From assembly GCF_900108565.1 (NCBI RefSeq), contig NZ_LT629971.1, forward strand, positions 4,402,001 to 4,466,000: 64,000 nucleotides of DNA, written 5' to 3'. The notes beneath the pieces were generated by a model, which was not told where the DNA came from, searched no databases, and was given only the letters and a program-made list of their open reading frames with translations. Positions 8,157-20,430 of the stretch are shown in pieces; the first letter of the stretch is position 1, and each line of letters starts with the position of its first letter. This DNA is from Mycolicibacterium rutilum (GTDB taxonomy: Bacteria; Actinomycetota; Actinomycetes; Mycobacteriales; Mycobacteriaceae). Made by a program: the position numbers and the translations under genes.

Positions 8157-9023
8157 TCAGCGCGCCGGGAAGTACTTGACGATGCCTTCCTGCACGACAC
8201 TGGCGATCGGCTGACCCGCCGCATCGAAGTAGTGGCCGGTGCTCAGACCGCGCGAATCCGCCGCCACCGGCGACGACGTCGAATACAGGACCCAGTCGTC
8301 GAAGCGCACCGGCCGGTGAAACCACACCGAGTGGTTCGTGGTGACCGCGAAGATCCGGTCGAACCCCCACGACAGCCCGTGCGTGGTGATAATCGAGTCC
8401 AGCACCGTGGTGTCCGACGAGTAGATCAGCGCCGCCGCGTGCAGCACCGGGTCGTCGGGCAGCTCGCCGAGCGCCTTCATCCAGACCCGGTTGTGCGTCA
8501 ACGTCTCGCCCTTACTGCGCATCACCCACGTCGGGTCGTTGGTGTAGCGCCAGTCGATGGGCCGCAGCGCGTTGACGAAGTGCGGCACGACATCCTCGTA
8601 GCCGCGCAGCAGGTCGTCGACCGGCGGGACCTCCAGCGGGCCGGACACCGGCGGCGGCTCGATGCCGTGTTCGAGGCTACGGCCGCCGGCCAGAAAGGAC
8701 ACCATCGCGGTGGTCAGCAGTGCGCCGTCCTGCATCACGTCGACGCGGCGGTTGGCGAACCGGCGCTCGTCGCGCAGCCGCACGACGTGGAACTCGAGGT
8801 CCTTCTCCGGGTCGCCGCCCGCGATGAAGTGCGCCGACATCGCGCTGGGCAACGTCGGATGGTTCAGGCTGCGGCTGGCCGCGACGAACGCCTGGGCCAT
8901 CATCTGCCCGCCGAAGGTGCGCACCGGGTTCTTGCTGGGATGCGACCCGACGTAGGTGGCGTCGTCGCTCTGGCGGAGGTCGAGTATCGCGAGCAGTTCG
9001 TCGAAGTCCCTCGAGCCGGCCAC
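8157..9023 (-). CDS. tesB: Acyl-CoA thioesterase II
   Basis: A 288-residue TesB-type thioesterase, hydrolysing medium- and long-chain acyl-CoA to free acid and CoA. It has the double hot-dog fold: N-terminal half with RTFGGQMMAQAFVAAS and HFIAGGDPEKDLEFHV, C-terminal half with LIYSSDTTVLDSII, HSVWFHRPVRFDDWVL and SRGLSTGHYFDAAGQPIASVVQEG, all TesB signatures. The GTG start follows the pyk stop by 13 bp, so it is the last gene of a gltBD-pyk-tesB run. The stop abuts the convergent DUF4190 gene. Length is normal for the family. Confidence 0.93.
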   Translation of the reverse strand: MAGSRDFDELLAILDLRQSDDATYVGSHPSKNPVRTFGGQMMAQAFVAASRSLNHPTLPSAMSAHFIAGGDPEKDLEFHVVRLRDERRFANRRVDVMQDGALLTTAMVSFLAGGRSLEHGIEPPPVSGPLEVPPVDDLLRGYEDVVPHFVNALRPIDWRYTNDPTWVMRSKGETLTHNRVWMKALGELPDDPVLHAAALIYSSDTTVLDSIITTHGLSWGFDRIFAVTTNHSVWFHRPVRFDDWVLYSTSSPVAADSRGLSTGHYFDAAGQPIASVVQEGIVKYFPAR

Positions 9024-9036
9024 CCGTTACCTCCTG

Positions 9037-10455
9037 CTAGACGTCGTCCTCCCCGATCCGGTGCACGTGGATCAGATTCGTCGACCCTACTGTGCCCGGC
9101 GGAATGCCCGCGATCACCACCACCAGGTCGCCGCGCTTGTAGCGACCGAGCTCGAGCAGCGACTTGTCGACCTGGCGGATCATCCCGTCCGTGGTCTGGA
9201 TGTGCGGCACGATGAACGTCTCGGTGCCCCAGCTCAGCGCCAACTGGCTGCGCACCTCGGGCAGCGAGGTGAACGCGAGCAGCGGCAGCGGGGTGTGCAA
9301 CCGCGCCAGCCTGCGCACCGTGTCGCCGGACTGCGTGTAGGCCACCAGCGCCTTGGCGTCGAGGCGCTCGCCGATGTCGCGGGCGGCGTACGAGATGACG
9401 CCACGCTTGGTGCGGGGGACATGGGTCAGCGGCGGCGCGGCCACCGAGTTCTCCTCGACCGCATGGATGATGCGCGCCATCGTCTTGACCGCTTCGAGCG
9501 GATACTTGCCGACCGACGTCTCACCGGACAGCATCACCGCGTCGGCGCCGTCGAGCACGGCGTTGGCGACGTCGGACGCCTCGGCACGGGTCGGCCGTGG
9601 CGCGTCGATCATCGACTCCAGCATCTGGGTCGCGACGATGACGGGTTTCGCGTTCTCCCTTGCCATCTGGATCGCACGCTTCTGCACCAGCGGCACCTCT
9701 TCGAGCGGCAACTCGACGCCGAGGTCACCGCGGGCGACCATGATCGCGTCGAAGGCCAGCACGACCGCTTCGAGGTTGTCGATGGCTTCGGGTTTTTCGA
9801 GTTTGGCGATGACGGGCACCCGCCTGCCGACGCGGTCCATCACCTCGTGCACGAGTTCGATGTCGGCCGGTGAGCGCACGAACGACAGTGCGATCAGGTC
9901 TACCCCGAGGGGCAACGCGAACTCGAGGTCGTCGACGTCCTTCTCCGACAGTGCCGGCGCCGAGACGTTCATCCCCGGCAGCGACATGCCCTTGTTGTTG
10001 CTGACCGGCCCGCCCTCGGTGACCGTGCAGATGACGTCGTTGCCTTCGATCCTGTCGACCACCAGGCCGACGTTGCCGTCGTCGACGAGCACCCGGTCGC
10101 CCGGTGAGGCGTCCTCGGCGAGCCGCTTGTAGGTCGTCGAGACCCGGTCGGCGGTGCCCTCGACATCGTCGATGGTGATCCGCACCGTCTCGCCGTTGGC
10201 CCAGAACGTCGGTCCGTCCTTGAACCGGCCGAGCCGGATCTTCGGTCCCTGCAGGTCGGCGAGGATGCCGACCGCGTGTCCGGTGGCGTCCGACGCCGCC
10301 CGGACTCTCTTGTAGTTGGCCTCGTGATCGGGGTAGTCGCCGTGGCTGAAGTTCAGCCGGGCGACGTCCATACCGGCTTCGACCAGCGCACGAACCGCCT
10401 CCTCCGAGGCGGTCGCCGGACCCAGGGTGCAGACGATCTTTCCGCGTCTATTCAC
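9037..10455 (-). CDS. pyk: Pyruvate kinase
   Basis: A 472-residue enzyme converting phosphoenolpyruvate and ADP to pyruvate and ATP. Start is GTG (MNRRGKIVCTLGPAT). Conserved blocks appear in order: MDVARLNFSHGDY, ADLQGPKIRLG, the B-domain, VIAKLEKPEAIDN (catalytic Lys), MVARGDLGVELP, and ATQMLESMIDAPRPTRAEASDVANAVLDG, DAVMLSGETSVGKYP. The C-terminal allosteric domain is present. It lies 27 bp after gltD and 13 bp before tesB on the same strand, suggesting one transcript that ties pyruvate supply to nitrogen assimilation. Confidence 0.97.
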   Translation of the reverse strand: MNRRGKIVCTLGPATASEEAVRALVEAGMDVARLNFSHGDYPDHEANYKRVRAASDATGHAVGILADLQGPKIRLGRFKDGPTFWANGETVRITIDDVEGTADRVSTTYKRLAEDASPGDRVLVDDGNVGLVVDRIEGNDVICTVTEGGPVSNNKGMSLPGMNVSAPALSEKDVDDLEFALPLGVDLIALSFVRSPADIELVHEVMDRVGRRVPVIAKLEKPEAIDNLEAVVLAFDAIMVARGDLGVELPLEEVPLVQKRAIQMARENAKPVIVATQMLESMIDAPRPTRAEASDVANAVLDGADAVMLSGETSVGKYPLEAVKTMARIIHAVEENSVAAPPLTHVPRTKRGVISYAARDIGERLDAKALVAYTQSGDTVRRLARLHTPLPLLAFTSLPEVRSQLALSWGTETFIVPHIQTTDGMIRQVDKSLLELGRYKRGDLVVVIAGIPPGTVGSTNLIHVHRIGEDDV

Positions 10456-10482
10456 GGGAACCGAGCATAGTCGTTAATCGAT

Positions 10483-11983
10483 TCAGACAACCGCTAGCGG
10501 AAGCGCACCCGGGATCACCGGCGCGGGCAGATCCGACTCCCCCATCAAGTACGCATCGACCGCGTGTGCCGCGCTGCGGCCCTCCGCGATCGCCCACACG
10601 ATCAACGACGCGCCGCGGTGCGCGTCCCCGCAGACGAACACGCCCGGCGCGTCGGTCTGCCAGTCCGAACCGCACGCCAGCGCGCCGCGCCGGTTCAGCG
10701 ACAGCCCGAGCCCGTCGAGCACCGGCATGTGCTCGACGCCCTCGAATCCGATGGCCAGCAGCGCCAGTTCGCACGGGATCTCGATCGGCTCCCCGACCGG
10801 GGTGATGACGCGGCGGCCCTCGGCGTCGCGTTCGACCTTCACCTCGGCGATCTCCAACGCCCGCAGGCGGCCGCGGTCGTCGCCGAGGAAGCGTTGCACG
10901 GCCACCTCGTAGCGACGCTCGCCGCCTTCGGCGTGCGCCGGCGAGAGCCGCGTGCGCAGCACCAGCGGCCACGTCGGCCACGGTGTGCGGGTGTCGTCGC
11001 GGACCTCCGGCGGTTCGGGGTTGTAGTCGAGCTGGGTGACCGACAGCGCGCCCTGCCGGTGCGCGGTGCCCAGGCAGTCCGCTCCGGTGTCGCCGCCGCC
11101 GATGATCACGACGTGCTTGCCCTTGGCCGAGATCGGGCTCGGCCCGTCACCCTCGCATTCCTTGTTGGCGGGCACCAGATGCTCCATCGCCAGGTGCACA
11201 CCCTTGAGGTGGCGGCCCTCGACGTCGTGGTCACGGGCACGCAGCGCGCCCACCGCGAGCACGATCGCGTCGTACTGCGCGCGGAGCTGGTCGATCGTCA
11301 CGTCGACGCCGACCTCGGTCTCGGTGACGAACCGCGTTCCCTCCGCCCGCATCTGGGCCAACCGCTGATCGAGGGTGGCCTTCTCGAGCTTGTACTCCGG
11401 GATGCCATAGCGCATCAGCCCGCCGATCCGGTCGTCCCGCTCGTAGACGGTGACGTCGTGACCGGCGCGGGTGAGTTGTTGTGCCGCAGCCAGTCCGGCG
11501 GGACCCGAGCCGACGATCGCGACCCGCTTGCCGGTGGCGATCGCCGCGGGCTGGGGTTCGACGATGCCGTCCATCCACGCCTGGTCGGCGATCGTTTGCT
11601 CGATGCGTTTGATCGTGACGCTGCCGCCGGTCTGCTCCTCGGAGATCGACAGCACGCACGCCGCCTCGCACGGCGCCGGACACAACCGGCCGGTGAATTC
11701 CGGGAAGTTGTTGGTCGCGTGCAGCCGGTCGCTGGCGGCGTCCCATCGGCCGCGGCGCACCAGGTCGTTCCACTCGGGAATCAGGTTGCCGAGCGGACAG
11801 CCGGCACTTCCGGAGTGGCAGAACGGGATTCCGCAGTCCATGCAACGGCGGGCCTGTTGGGACACTTCGCCGGCGCGCTGGTGCGGGTCGAGCTGTTCGT
11901 AGACCTCGCGCCAGTCGCCGACCCGCTCGTCGACGGGTCGTTTGGCGGCCTCGATTTTCGGGACTTTCAGAAATCCGGTGGGA

Positions 11984-11991
<8 letters not shown>
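10483..11991 (-). CDS. gltD: Glutamate synthase small subunit
   Basis: A 502-residue NADPH-dependent subunit of GOGAT. It oxidises NADPH and passes electrons through FeS centres to GltB. N-terminal FeS Cys cluster motifs are visible: [16 protein letters not shown], and [12 protein letters not shown]. Two nucleotide-binding folds follow: [13 protein letters not shown] for FAD (about residue 150) and GGGDTGADC for NADPH (about residue 290), with a C-terminal [20 protein letters not shown] start at GTG 11991, which overlaps the gltB end by 8 bp; the longer open frame upstream lies in gltB. Length fits the family (about 480-500). Confidence 0.95.
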
Positions 11992-16525
<4,534 letters not shown>

Positions 16526-16585
16526 CGAGGGGCACCTTCGCAGTCCGGAAGTGTTCATGTCCGGGACTGCACCGGCCCGTCGCCC

Positions 16586-16591
16586 AGTGTA
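16586..16591 (-). promoter_or_regulatory. Candidate gltB promoter -10 (TACACT)
   Basis: On the minus strand TACACT matches the mycobacterial TANNNT -10 pattern. Transcription would begin near 16579, giving a leader of about 20 nt to ATG 16558 or about 54 nt to ATG 16525. No clear -35 or operator is seen. Confidence 0.45.
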
Positions 16592-16608
16592 TCAGCGAGG
16601 TTGCTGGA

Positions 16609-17013
16609 TCACCCGTCGAGAACCGTCGGGGCCAGCGGGAATCCGGGCAGGTTACGAACGATCGTCCACGTGGCGACCGAGACGAAAATCACGACGATTG
16701 TCACGGTGTTCATCGCCGGTTTGCCCTGCCGGGACCTCAGGAACAGCCAGGCCAGTAGGACAGGCAGGCCGATGAGGACGAAGGCATTGTCGACGAAAGC
16801 CGCGGCGAGGTCACCGTGCAGCAGATCGTGCGTCATCCGGAGGCCGCCGCAGCCCGGGCAGTAGAGCCCGGTGAGGGCGTGGAACGGACACGGCGGGAAG
16901 ACGAAGCCGGGACCGTGCGGGTCGCCGATGCCGATGTAAGCCAGGGCACCAGCCAGTACCGCGCCCGCCCCGAGCGCCGGGTACAGGCGTTTGGTGGTGG
17001 TGCTAGGTGCCAT
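16609..17013 (-). CDS. DUF2752 membrane protein
   Basis: A 134-residue integral membrane protein. The diagnostic block FPPCPFHALTGLYCPGCGGLRM, here residues 40-61, is followed by THDLLHGDLAAAFVDNAFV, the standard DUF2752 signature with three Cys that could bind metal or form a disulfide. Three hydrophobic helices surround it. Function is unknown. It overlaps the preceding TM2 gene by 11 bp, so both are probably translated together. This pair corresponds in order to Rv1616 and Rv1615 as I remember. Confidence 0.88.
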   Translation of the reverse strand: MAPSTTTKRLYPALGAGAVLAGALAYIGIGDPHGPGFVFPPCPFHALTGLYCPGCGGLRMTHDLLHGDLAAAFVDNAFVLIGLPVLLAWLFLRSRQGKPAMNTVTIVVIFVSVATWTIVRNLPGFPLAPTVLDG

Positions 17014-17410
17014 CGCGCAGGGGCCGGCCCTGCGGGTCGCGAACCCGGTCGGTCAGCATCAGGATGGCGTCGATGATGCCCCAGATGATGGCGCCGACGC
17101 CGCACGTGAGCACTCCGACGACAAGCTGGGCGACGCCGAGTCCCGTGTAGCCGAGGTAGATGCGGCCGATGCCGACGATGCCGAACAGGCCGATCAGTTG
17201 CAGGAGCCCTGCGATGATCTTCGACTTCTCCGAGTAAGGCTCCCCCGTCATCGGGTGCCGGCCATACGGGGCGGTCGGGTCGCCGTAGGCCGAGGGGTAG
17301 CCGGTGGGCGGCGGAGGGTACTGCCCAGGTGGCGGCGGGTATGGCGGCTGCTGTGGCGGCGGCGGAGGCGTGCTGCCGTACTCGCTGCCACCGAACTGCG
17401 GCTCAGTCAT
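17003..17410 (-). CDS. TM2 domain membrane protein with Pro/Tyr-rich N-terminus
   Basis: A 135-residue protein with ATG 17410 (MTEPQFGGSEYG); ATG 17422 would add four residues. Residues 10-50 are Pro-, Tyr- and Gly-rich, a common mycobacterial cytoplasmic tail. The TM2 domain follows: IIAGLLQLIGLFGIVGIGRIYLG, then GVAQLVVGVLTCGVGAIIWGIIDAILML, with the DRVRDPQGRPLRDG end. TM2 proteins have a two-helix hairpin with the short GxGRxYxG turn. Function is unknown. The gene overlaps DUF2752 by 11 bp. Confidence 0.88.
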   Translation of the reverse strand: MTEPQFGGSEYGSTPPPPPQQPPYPPPPGQYPPPPTGYPSAYGDPTAPYGRHPMTGEPYSEKSKIIAGLLQLIGLFGIVGIGRIYLGYTGLGVAQLVVGVLTCGVGAIIWGIIDAILMLTDRVRDPQGRPLRDGT

Positions 17411-17570
17411 GATGCCCAGCATGCCAGACGGGTGTGCTCGCGGTAAGTAAGGAAAACCCGCCTTTTCGCATGCGGACATGACGATGCGCCCGCGAGCTCC
17501 GAATCCCGCTGCGGGCCATCGTCTATCAGGTGGTGGGGATTTCTGTGGTGCTGGGCTCAGCGCGTTCGTA

Positions 17571-17584
17571 GCCTCAACTGAGGC
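17571..17584. other. Short perfect hairpin downstream of the HNH gene remnant
   Basis: GCCTCA and TGAGGC form a 6-bp perfect stem with a 2-nt loop, 25 bp beyond the stop of the HNH gene fragment. There is no U-run. It may help end transcription, but it is weak and could be chance. Confidence 0.3.
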
Positions 17585-17608
17585 ACCGGGTTTCGTAGGC
17601 CGGCGTTG

Positions 17609-18506
17609 TCAGAAGGGTGGTGGTTCGTCGTTTCTGGCGAGTCGTTCGGCGATGAGTAGGTCTGTGCGGGTGATGCGTGCGGTGTTGTGTTGGCGTTCCA
17701 GGGCGATGCGGTAGGTCTTGTCTTCGGTGCGGGTGCGGCGGCGTCTGGGCATCATCGCGCCCCGGTGATCGTTGGGCGCTGCGCTTGGTGTGGTCAGGTC
17801 GATGACGCCGGTGGGTTGGGCCAGCGCGGCGAAGAACTCAGCCCCGGCCGGTGTGGTCGTGTACATCTTCCCGCTGGGGGCGCGCCAGATCACGGTGCCA
17901 TCGGGCAGTTGCAGGTCGCCCCACCCGGTGCGTCCGGTCCAAAACGTCTTCAACAGATGGTGAAACACGCACAGCAGCTTGAGGTTTGACGGATGGGTGG
18001 GCCCCATCGGGTAAGCGACCGTGTGGTCGATCTGACACGCCGACGCCGGGACGTCACACCCGGGGAACCGGCACGCCAAATCGCGGCACCGAATGAACCG
18101 GGCCAACGCCGCCGAGGGCCGGCAACCGGCCTCCGCACACGGCTCAGGCAACGTGAGCGGGCGCAGTTGGGCGGTGGCGGCGCGCTCGCGCAGCACCGCC
18201 GCCGGGATCGCCCCGTACCCCGGCAGATACCCGGGGTTATTGTTCGAGCCCTCCAGGGTGGCCTGCTCGGCGATCACATTGATCACCACCTGCGCCGCCG
18301 GCGCCACCGACCCACTATTCGGACAATCGGAGGCACCACAACCGCACACCAACCGCAGCTGGCCTTGCGAGATGGCCACCATCGCGTCCACCCGGCGCTG
18401 CTCGGCGGTGCGTGGATCCTCACGACAGACGGTGGCGGCGATCTCGTCGATGCGGGTATCGAAGGCGACGCCTTCGTCGAAGGCCAGCCGCGCCCACACC
18501 CCGACC
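17609..18506 (-). pseudogene. DUF222/HNH endonuclease-like (13E12-type) gene, 3' part, separated by IS3 insertion
   Basis: This is the C-terminal 298 codons of a 13E12/REP-type DUF222-HNH protein. It shows the end of DUF222 (DPRTAEQRRVDAMVAIS, CGCGASDCPN) and the HNH nuclease core CRFPGCDVPASACQIDH, TVAYPMGPTHPSNL and LLCVFHHLLKT, with the His and zinc Cys residues intact. The 5' part lies beyond the transposon at 19818-20356. Removing the element and one ACC repeat joins the two exactly in frame (MGGGMV then GVWARLAFDEG), restoring a 477-residue protein. A residual GTG start near 18499 could still express this fragment, but the protein would lack most of DUF222. Such genes are repeated in mycobacterial genomes and have no settled function. 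Confidence 0.92.
18504..18506. repeat. Target site duplication (ACC), left copy
   Basis: ACC directly precedes the left inverted repeat, and the same ACC directly follows the right inverted repeat at 19818-19820. A 3-bp duplication is normal for IS3-family insertions. Confidence 0.85.
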
Positions 18507-18529
18507 TGAACTACCCCAGGTTTTCTTCC
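18507..18529. repeat. IS3 left terminal inverted repeat
   Basis: Begins TGAACTACCCCAGG and ends TCTTCC. All 23 bases are mirrored exactly by 19795-19817. Confidence 0.95.
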
Positions 18530-18554
18530 GATCTCTATAGGAGGATTGGAAGTT

Positions 18555-18872
18555 ATGCCCCGTCAGTATTCGCCCGAGTTTCGGGTGCGTGCGTTGCGTT
18601 TGGTGGACACCACAATGGAGTCTGCGGAAGTGTCTGAGTTCGAGGCGATCAAGTCTGTTGCGAGCAAACTCGGGGTTGCCGAGGAGTCGGTGCGTCGGTG
18701 GCGGCGTAAGTCGCAGATCGATGCCGGCGAACGCCCTGGCGTGACGACCTCCGAGCACGCTGAGATTCGCCGCCTCAAGCGCGAGGTCGCCGAATTACGA
18801 AGAGCGAACGAGATTTTGAAGTCTGCGTCAGCGTTTTTCGCAGCGGAACTCGACCGCCCAGGAACGAAATGA
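18555..18872 (+). CDS. IS3-family transposase OrfA (helix-turn-helix)
   Basis: A 105-residue OrfA. The N-terminus PRQYSPEFRVRALRLVD and the AIKSVASKLGVAEESVRRWRRK segment form the HTH_Tnp_1 DNA-binding domain that recognises the terminal repeats. A leucine-zipper-like helix follows (EIRRLKREVAELRRANEILKSASAFFA) for multimerisation. I choose ATG 18555 because AGGAGG lies 10 nt upstream; a TTG at 18546 is too close to that site. The end overlaps orfB (ATGA). A TTTTTC run at 18834-18839 near the end could support -1 slippage to make OrfAB. Confidence 0.95.
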   Translation: MPRQYSPEFRVRALRLVDTTMESAEVSEFEAIKSVASKLGVAEESVRRWRRKSQIDAGERPGVTTSEHAEIRRLKREVAELRRANEILKSASAFFAAELDRPGTK

Positions 18873-19795
18873 TCGCCTACATCGATGCGCATCGCGATCA
18901 GTTCGGGGTCGAGTTCATCTGCCGTGTTCTGCGGGCAGCTATCCCTGGGTTTTTCACCTCCCGCGGTTACCGCGACGCCAAGACCCGCCCCCGCTGCGAC
19001 CGCGCTCTGCGCGATGAGCTGCTGATCGCCGAGCTGGCCACCGTGCACCGGGCGAACTACTCGGTCTACGGCGTCAAGAAAATGCAGCACGCCATGATCC
19101 GGCGTGGCTGGTCGATCGGACGCGAACAAACCCGCAGGTTAATGCACTTGGCTGGCCTGCGCGGTGTGCGGCGCGGCAAACCGGTATTCACCACAATCAC
19201 CGACCCCGCCGCGGCCCGACCGGCCGATCTGGTCAACCGGCAGTTCGCCACCAGCGCACCCAATCGGCTCTGGGTCGCCGACATCACCTACGTGCGGACC
19301 TGGCAGGGGTTCTGCTACACCGCGTTCGTCACCGATGCCTGCACTAAACGGATCGTCGGGTGGGCGGTGTCGCCCACGATGAGCACCGAAGACTTACCTC
19401 TTCAGGCGTTCAATCATGCTGTTTGGCAACAGAACTCAGATCTTTCTGAGTTGATCCATCATTCCGACCGCGGATCGCAATACCTATCGCTGACCTATAC
19501 CGAGCGGCTACTTGAGCTCGACATCGCGCCATCGGTGGGATCTCGCGGAGATAGCTATGACAACGCCCTGGCCGAAGCAGTCAACGCCGCCTACAAAACA
19601 GAACTGATCTACCGCGGCCGGCGCTGGCGCGGCGTCGACGACGTCGAACTGGCAACCGCTCAATGGGTGGCCTGGTACAACCAGGAACGCCTGCACGAAG
19701 CCCTCGGCTACCTCACCCCAGCCGAGTACGAGACCGCCCTCACCGCGGACTCACACCATGCGAGCCAGCCAGCCCCGGCCCTCGCAACCGCATAG
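18869..19795 (+). CDS. IS3-family transposase OrfB (DDE catalytic domain)
   Basis: A 308-residue catalytic subunit. The HTH_21 region includes VYGVKKMQHAMIRRGWSIGREQ. The integrase core has the first Asp in NRLWVADITYV, the second in LIHHSDRGSQYLS and the Glu in SYDNALAEAVNAAYK, spaced as in IS3 DDE enzymes. The C-terminus has WYNQERLHEALGYLTPAEYE, typical of the family. The ATG overlaps the orfA stop by 4 bp, so it could be made by reinitiation, or fused to OrfA by -1 frameshifting, which is how the active IS3 transposase is usually produced. No inactivating change is visible. Confidence 0.95.
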   Translation: MIAYIDAHRDQFGVEFICRVLRAAIPGFFTSRGYRDAKTRPRCDRALRDELLIAELATVHRANYSVYGVKKMQHAMIRRGWSIGREQTRRLMHLAGLRGVRRGKPVFTTITDPAAARPADLVNRQFATSAPNRLWVADITYVRTWQGFCYTAFVTDACTKRIVGWAVSPTMSTEDLPLQAFNHAVWQQNSDLSELIHHSDRGSQYLSLTYTERLLELDIAPSVGSRGDSYDNALAEAVNAAYKTELIYRGRRWRGVDDVELATAQWVAWYNQERLHEALGYLTPAEYETALTADSHHASQPAPALATA

Positions 19796-19817
19796 GAAGA
19801 AAACCTGGGGTAGTTCA
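19795..19817. repeat. IS3 right terminal inverted repeat
   Basis: Begins GGAAGAAAACC and ends GGGGTAGTTCA, the exact complement of 18507-18529. It starts on the last base of the orfB stop codon. Confidence 0.95.
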
Positions 19818-19820
19818 ACC
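19818..19820. repeat. Target site duplication (ACC), right copy
   Basis: Matches 18504-18506 and marks the right junction of the insertion sequence. Confidence 0.85.
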
Positions 19821-20356
19821 ATCCCGCCGCCCATCGGCGCAACGTGCACATAGCGGTCATCGCGTTCCGGTGTGGGTTCACGCACCCCGGCCGGGTCGAA
19901 CTTTTCGACCCACATGTCGATGCGCTCACCAAGTTTGGGCCCCGACAGGTTCATCCACTTCGGGGCCCGGCGGGCGAACTCGGCGTCCAGGCGGGCCAGC
20001 AGCTCAGGGTCTTCGACGTTGCTGCTGCGATTGACCAGCGCGATCACCATCCGGTAGTCGATGTCCCCGGCGGCGAACACCTCCCCGACGTTGGGCAGGC
20101 GCTCGCGCAGGTCGATCGCCACATCCAGCCGGCTCGCCGCCCGCCCACGGCTGATATTGAGTGCCGCCGAGATCTCGGCGACCACGTTGGCATGCCCGTC
20201 AACCGCCCACGTCAGTCGCTCGTCCTCGTCCTCGGGCGCCCGACGGGCATAGAGCTCACCAATGGCGCGCATCTCTTGACCGCACGCCGCGTTCTGCGCA
20301 CGCGACGCCGCAGCGATGGCCTCCACCACCGCCACATCATCCGCCTGCTCGAACAT
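19818..20356 (-). pseudogene. DUF222/HNH endonuclease-like (13E12-type) gene, 5' part, truncated by IS3 insertion
   Basis: This holds the first 179 codons of the interrupted gene: MFEQADDVAVVEAI, then DERLTWAVDGHANVVAEIS, ALNISRGRAASRLDVAIDLRERLP and VGEVFAAGDIDYRMVIALVNRS, all DUF222 features. The open frame runs on into the transposon to 19751, adding foreign residues and a stop. With the 3' part at 17609-18506 and the element removed, the frame is continuous. ATG 20356 is preceded 7 nt upstream by TAATAT, which fits a leaderless start. Confidence 0.92.
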
Positions 20357-20363
20357 GTGTTCG

Positions 20364-20369
20364 ATATTA
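20364..20369 (-). promoter_or_regulatory. Candidate leaderless -10 (TAATAT) for the HNH gene
   Basis: TAATAT on the minus strand ends 7 nt before ATG 20356. This matches TANNNT with transcription starting on the start codon. No Shine-Dalgarno sequence is present. Confidence 0.5.
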
Positions 20370-20389
20370 CCCGCGGGGTCGGACGTTGG

Positions 20390-20408
20390 GGCGAAGAAAA
20401 ACTTCGCC
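20390..20408 (-). terminator. Hairpin after lgt, probable terminator of the trp-lgt operon
   Basis: On the minus strand GGCGAAG and CTTCGCC form a perfect 7-bp stem around a 5-nt loop, 22 nt after the lgt stop. There is no U-tract, but mycobacterial terminators often lack one. It lies between lgt and the HNH gene promoter, the right place to separate the two units. Confidence 0.55.
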
Positions 20409-20430
20409 TGTGGATAACTCGAGATTCGTT

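Larger units (their letters stand above)
18507..19817 (+). mobile_element. Complete IS3-family insertion sequence (1,311 bp)
   Basis: The element is bounded by 23-bp perfect terminal inverted repeats that begin TG and end CA, as IS3 elements do, and is flanked by the 3-bp direct repeat ACC. Inside are two overlapping reading frames, orfA and orfB, with orfB in the -1 frame relative to orfA. Both frames are open and the DDE residues are present, so the copy appears competent. It inserted into a DUF222/HNH gene in the opposite orientation. The perfect repeats and clean duplication suggest a recent event. Confidence 0.96.

Noticed and set aside
17609-20356. Two separate HNH/DUF222 genes flanking a transposon
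   Set aside because: Each lacks what the other has, and removing the element restores one continuous frame.
17609-20356. A defence island around the HNH gene
   Set aside because: The HNH gene is a 13E12-type repeat family member interrupted by an IS, and no restriction, toxin-antitoxin or phage genes flank it.
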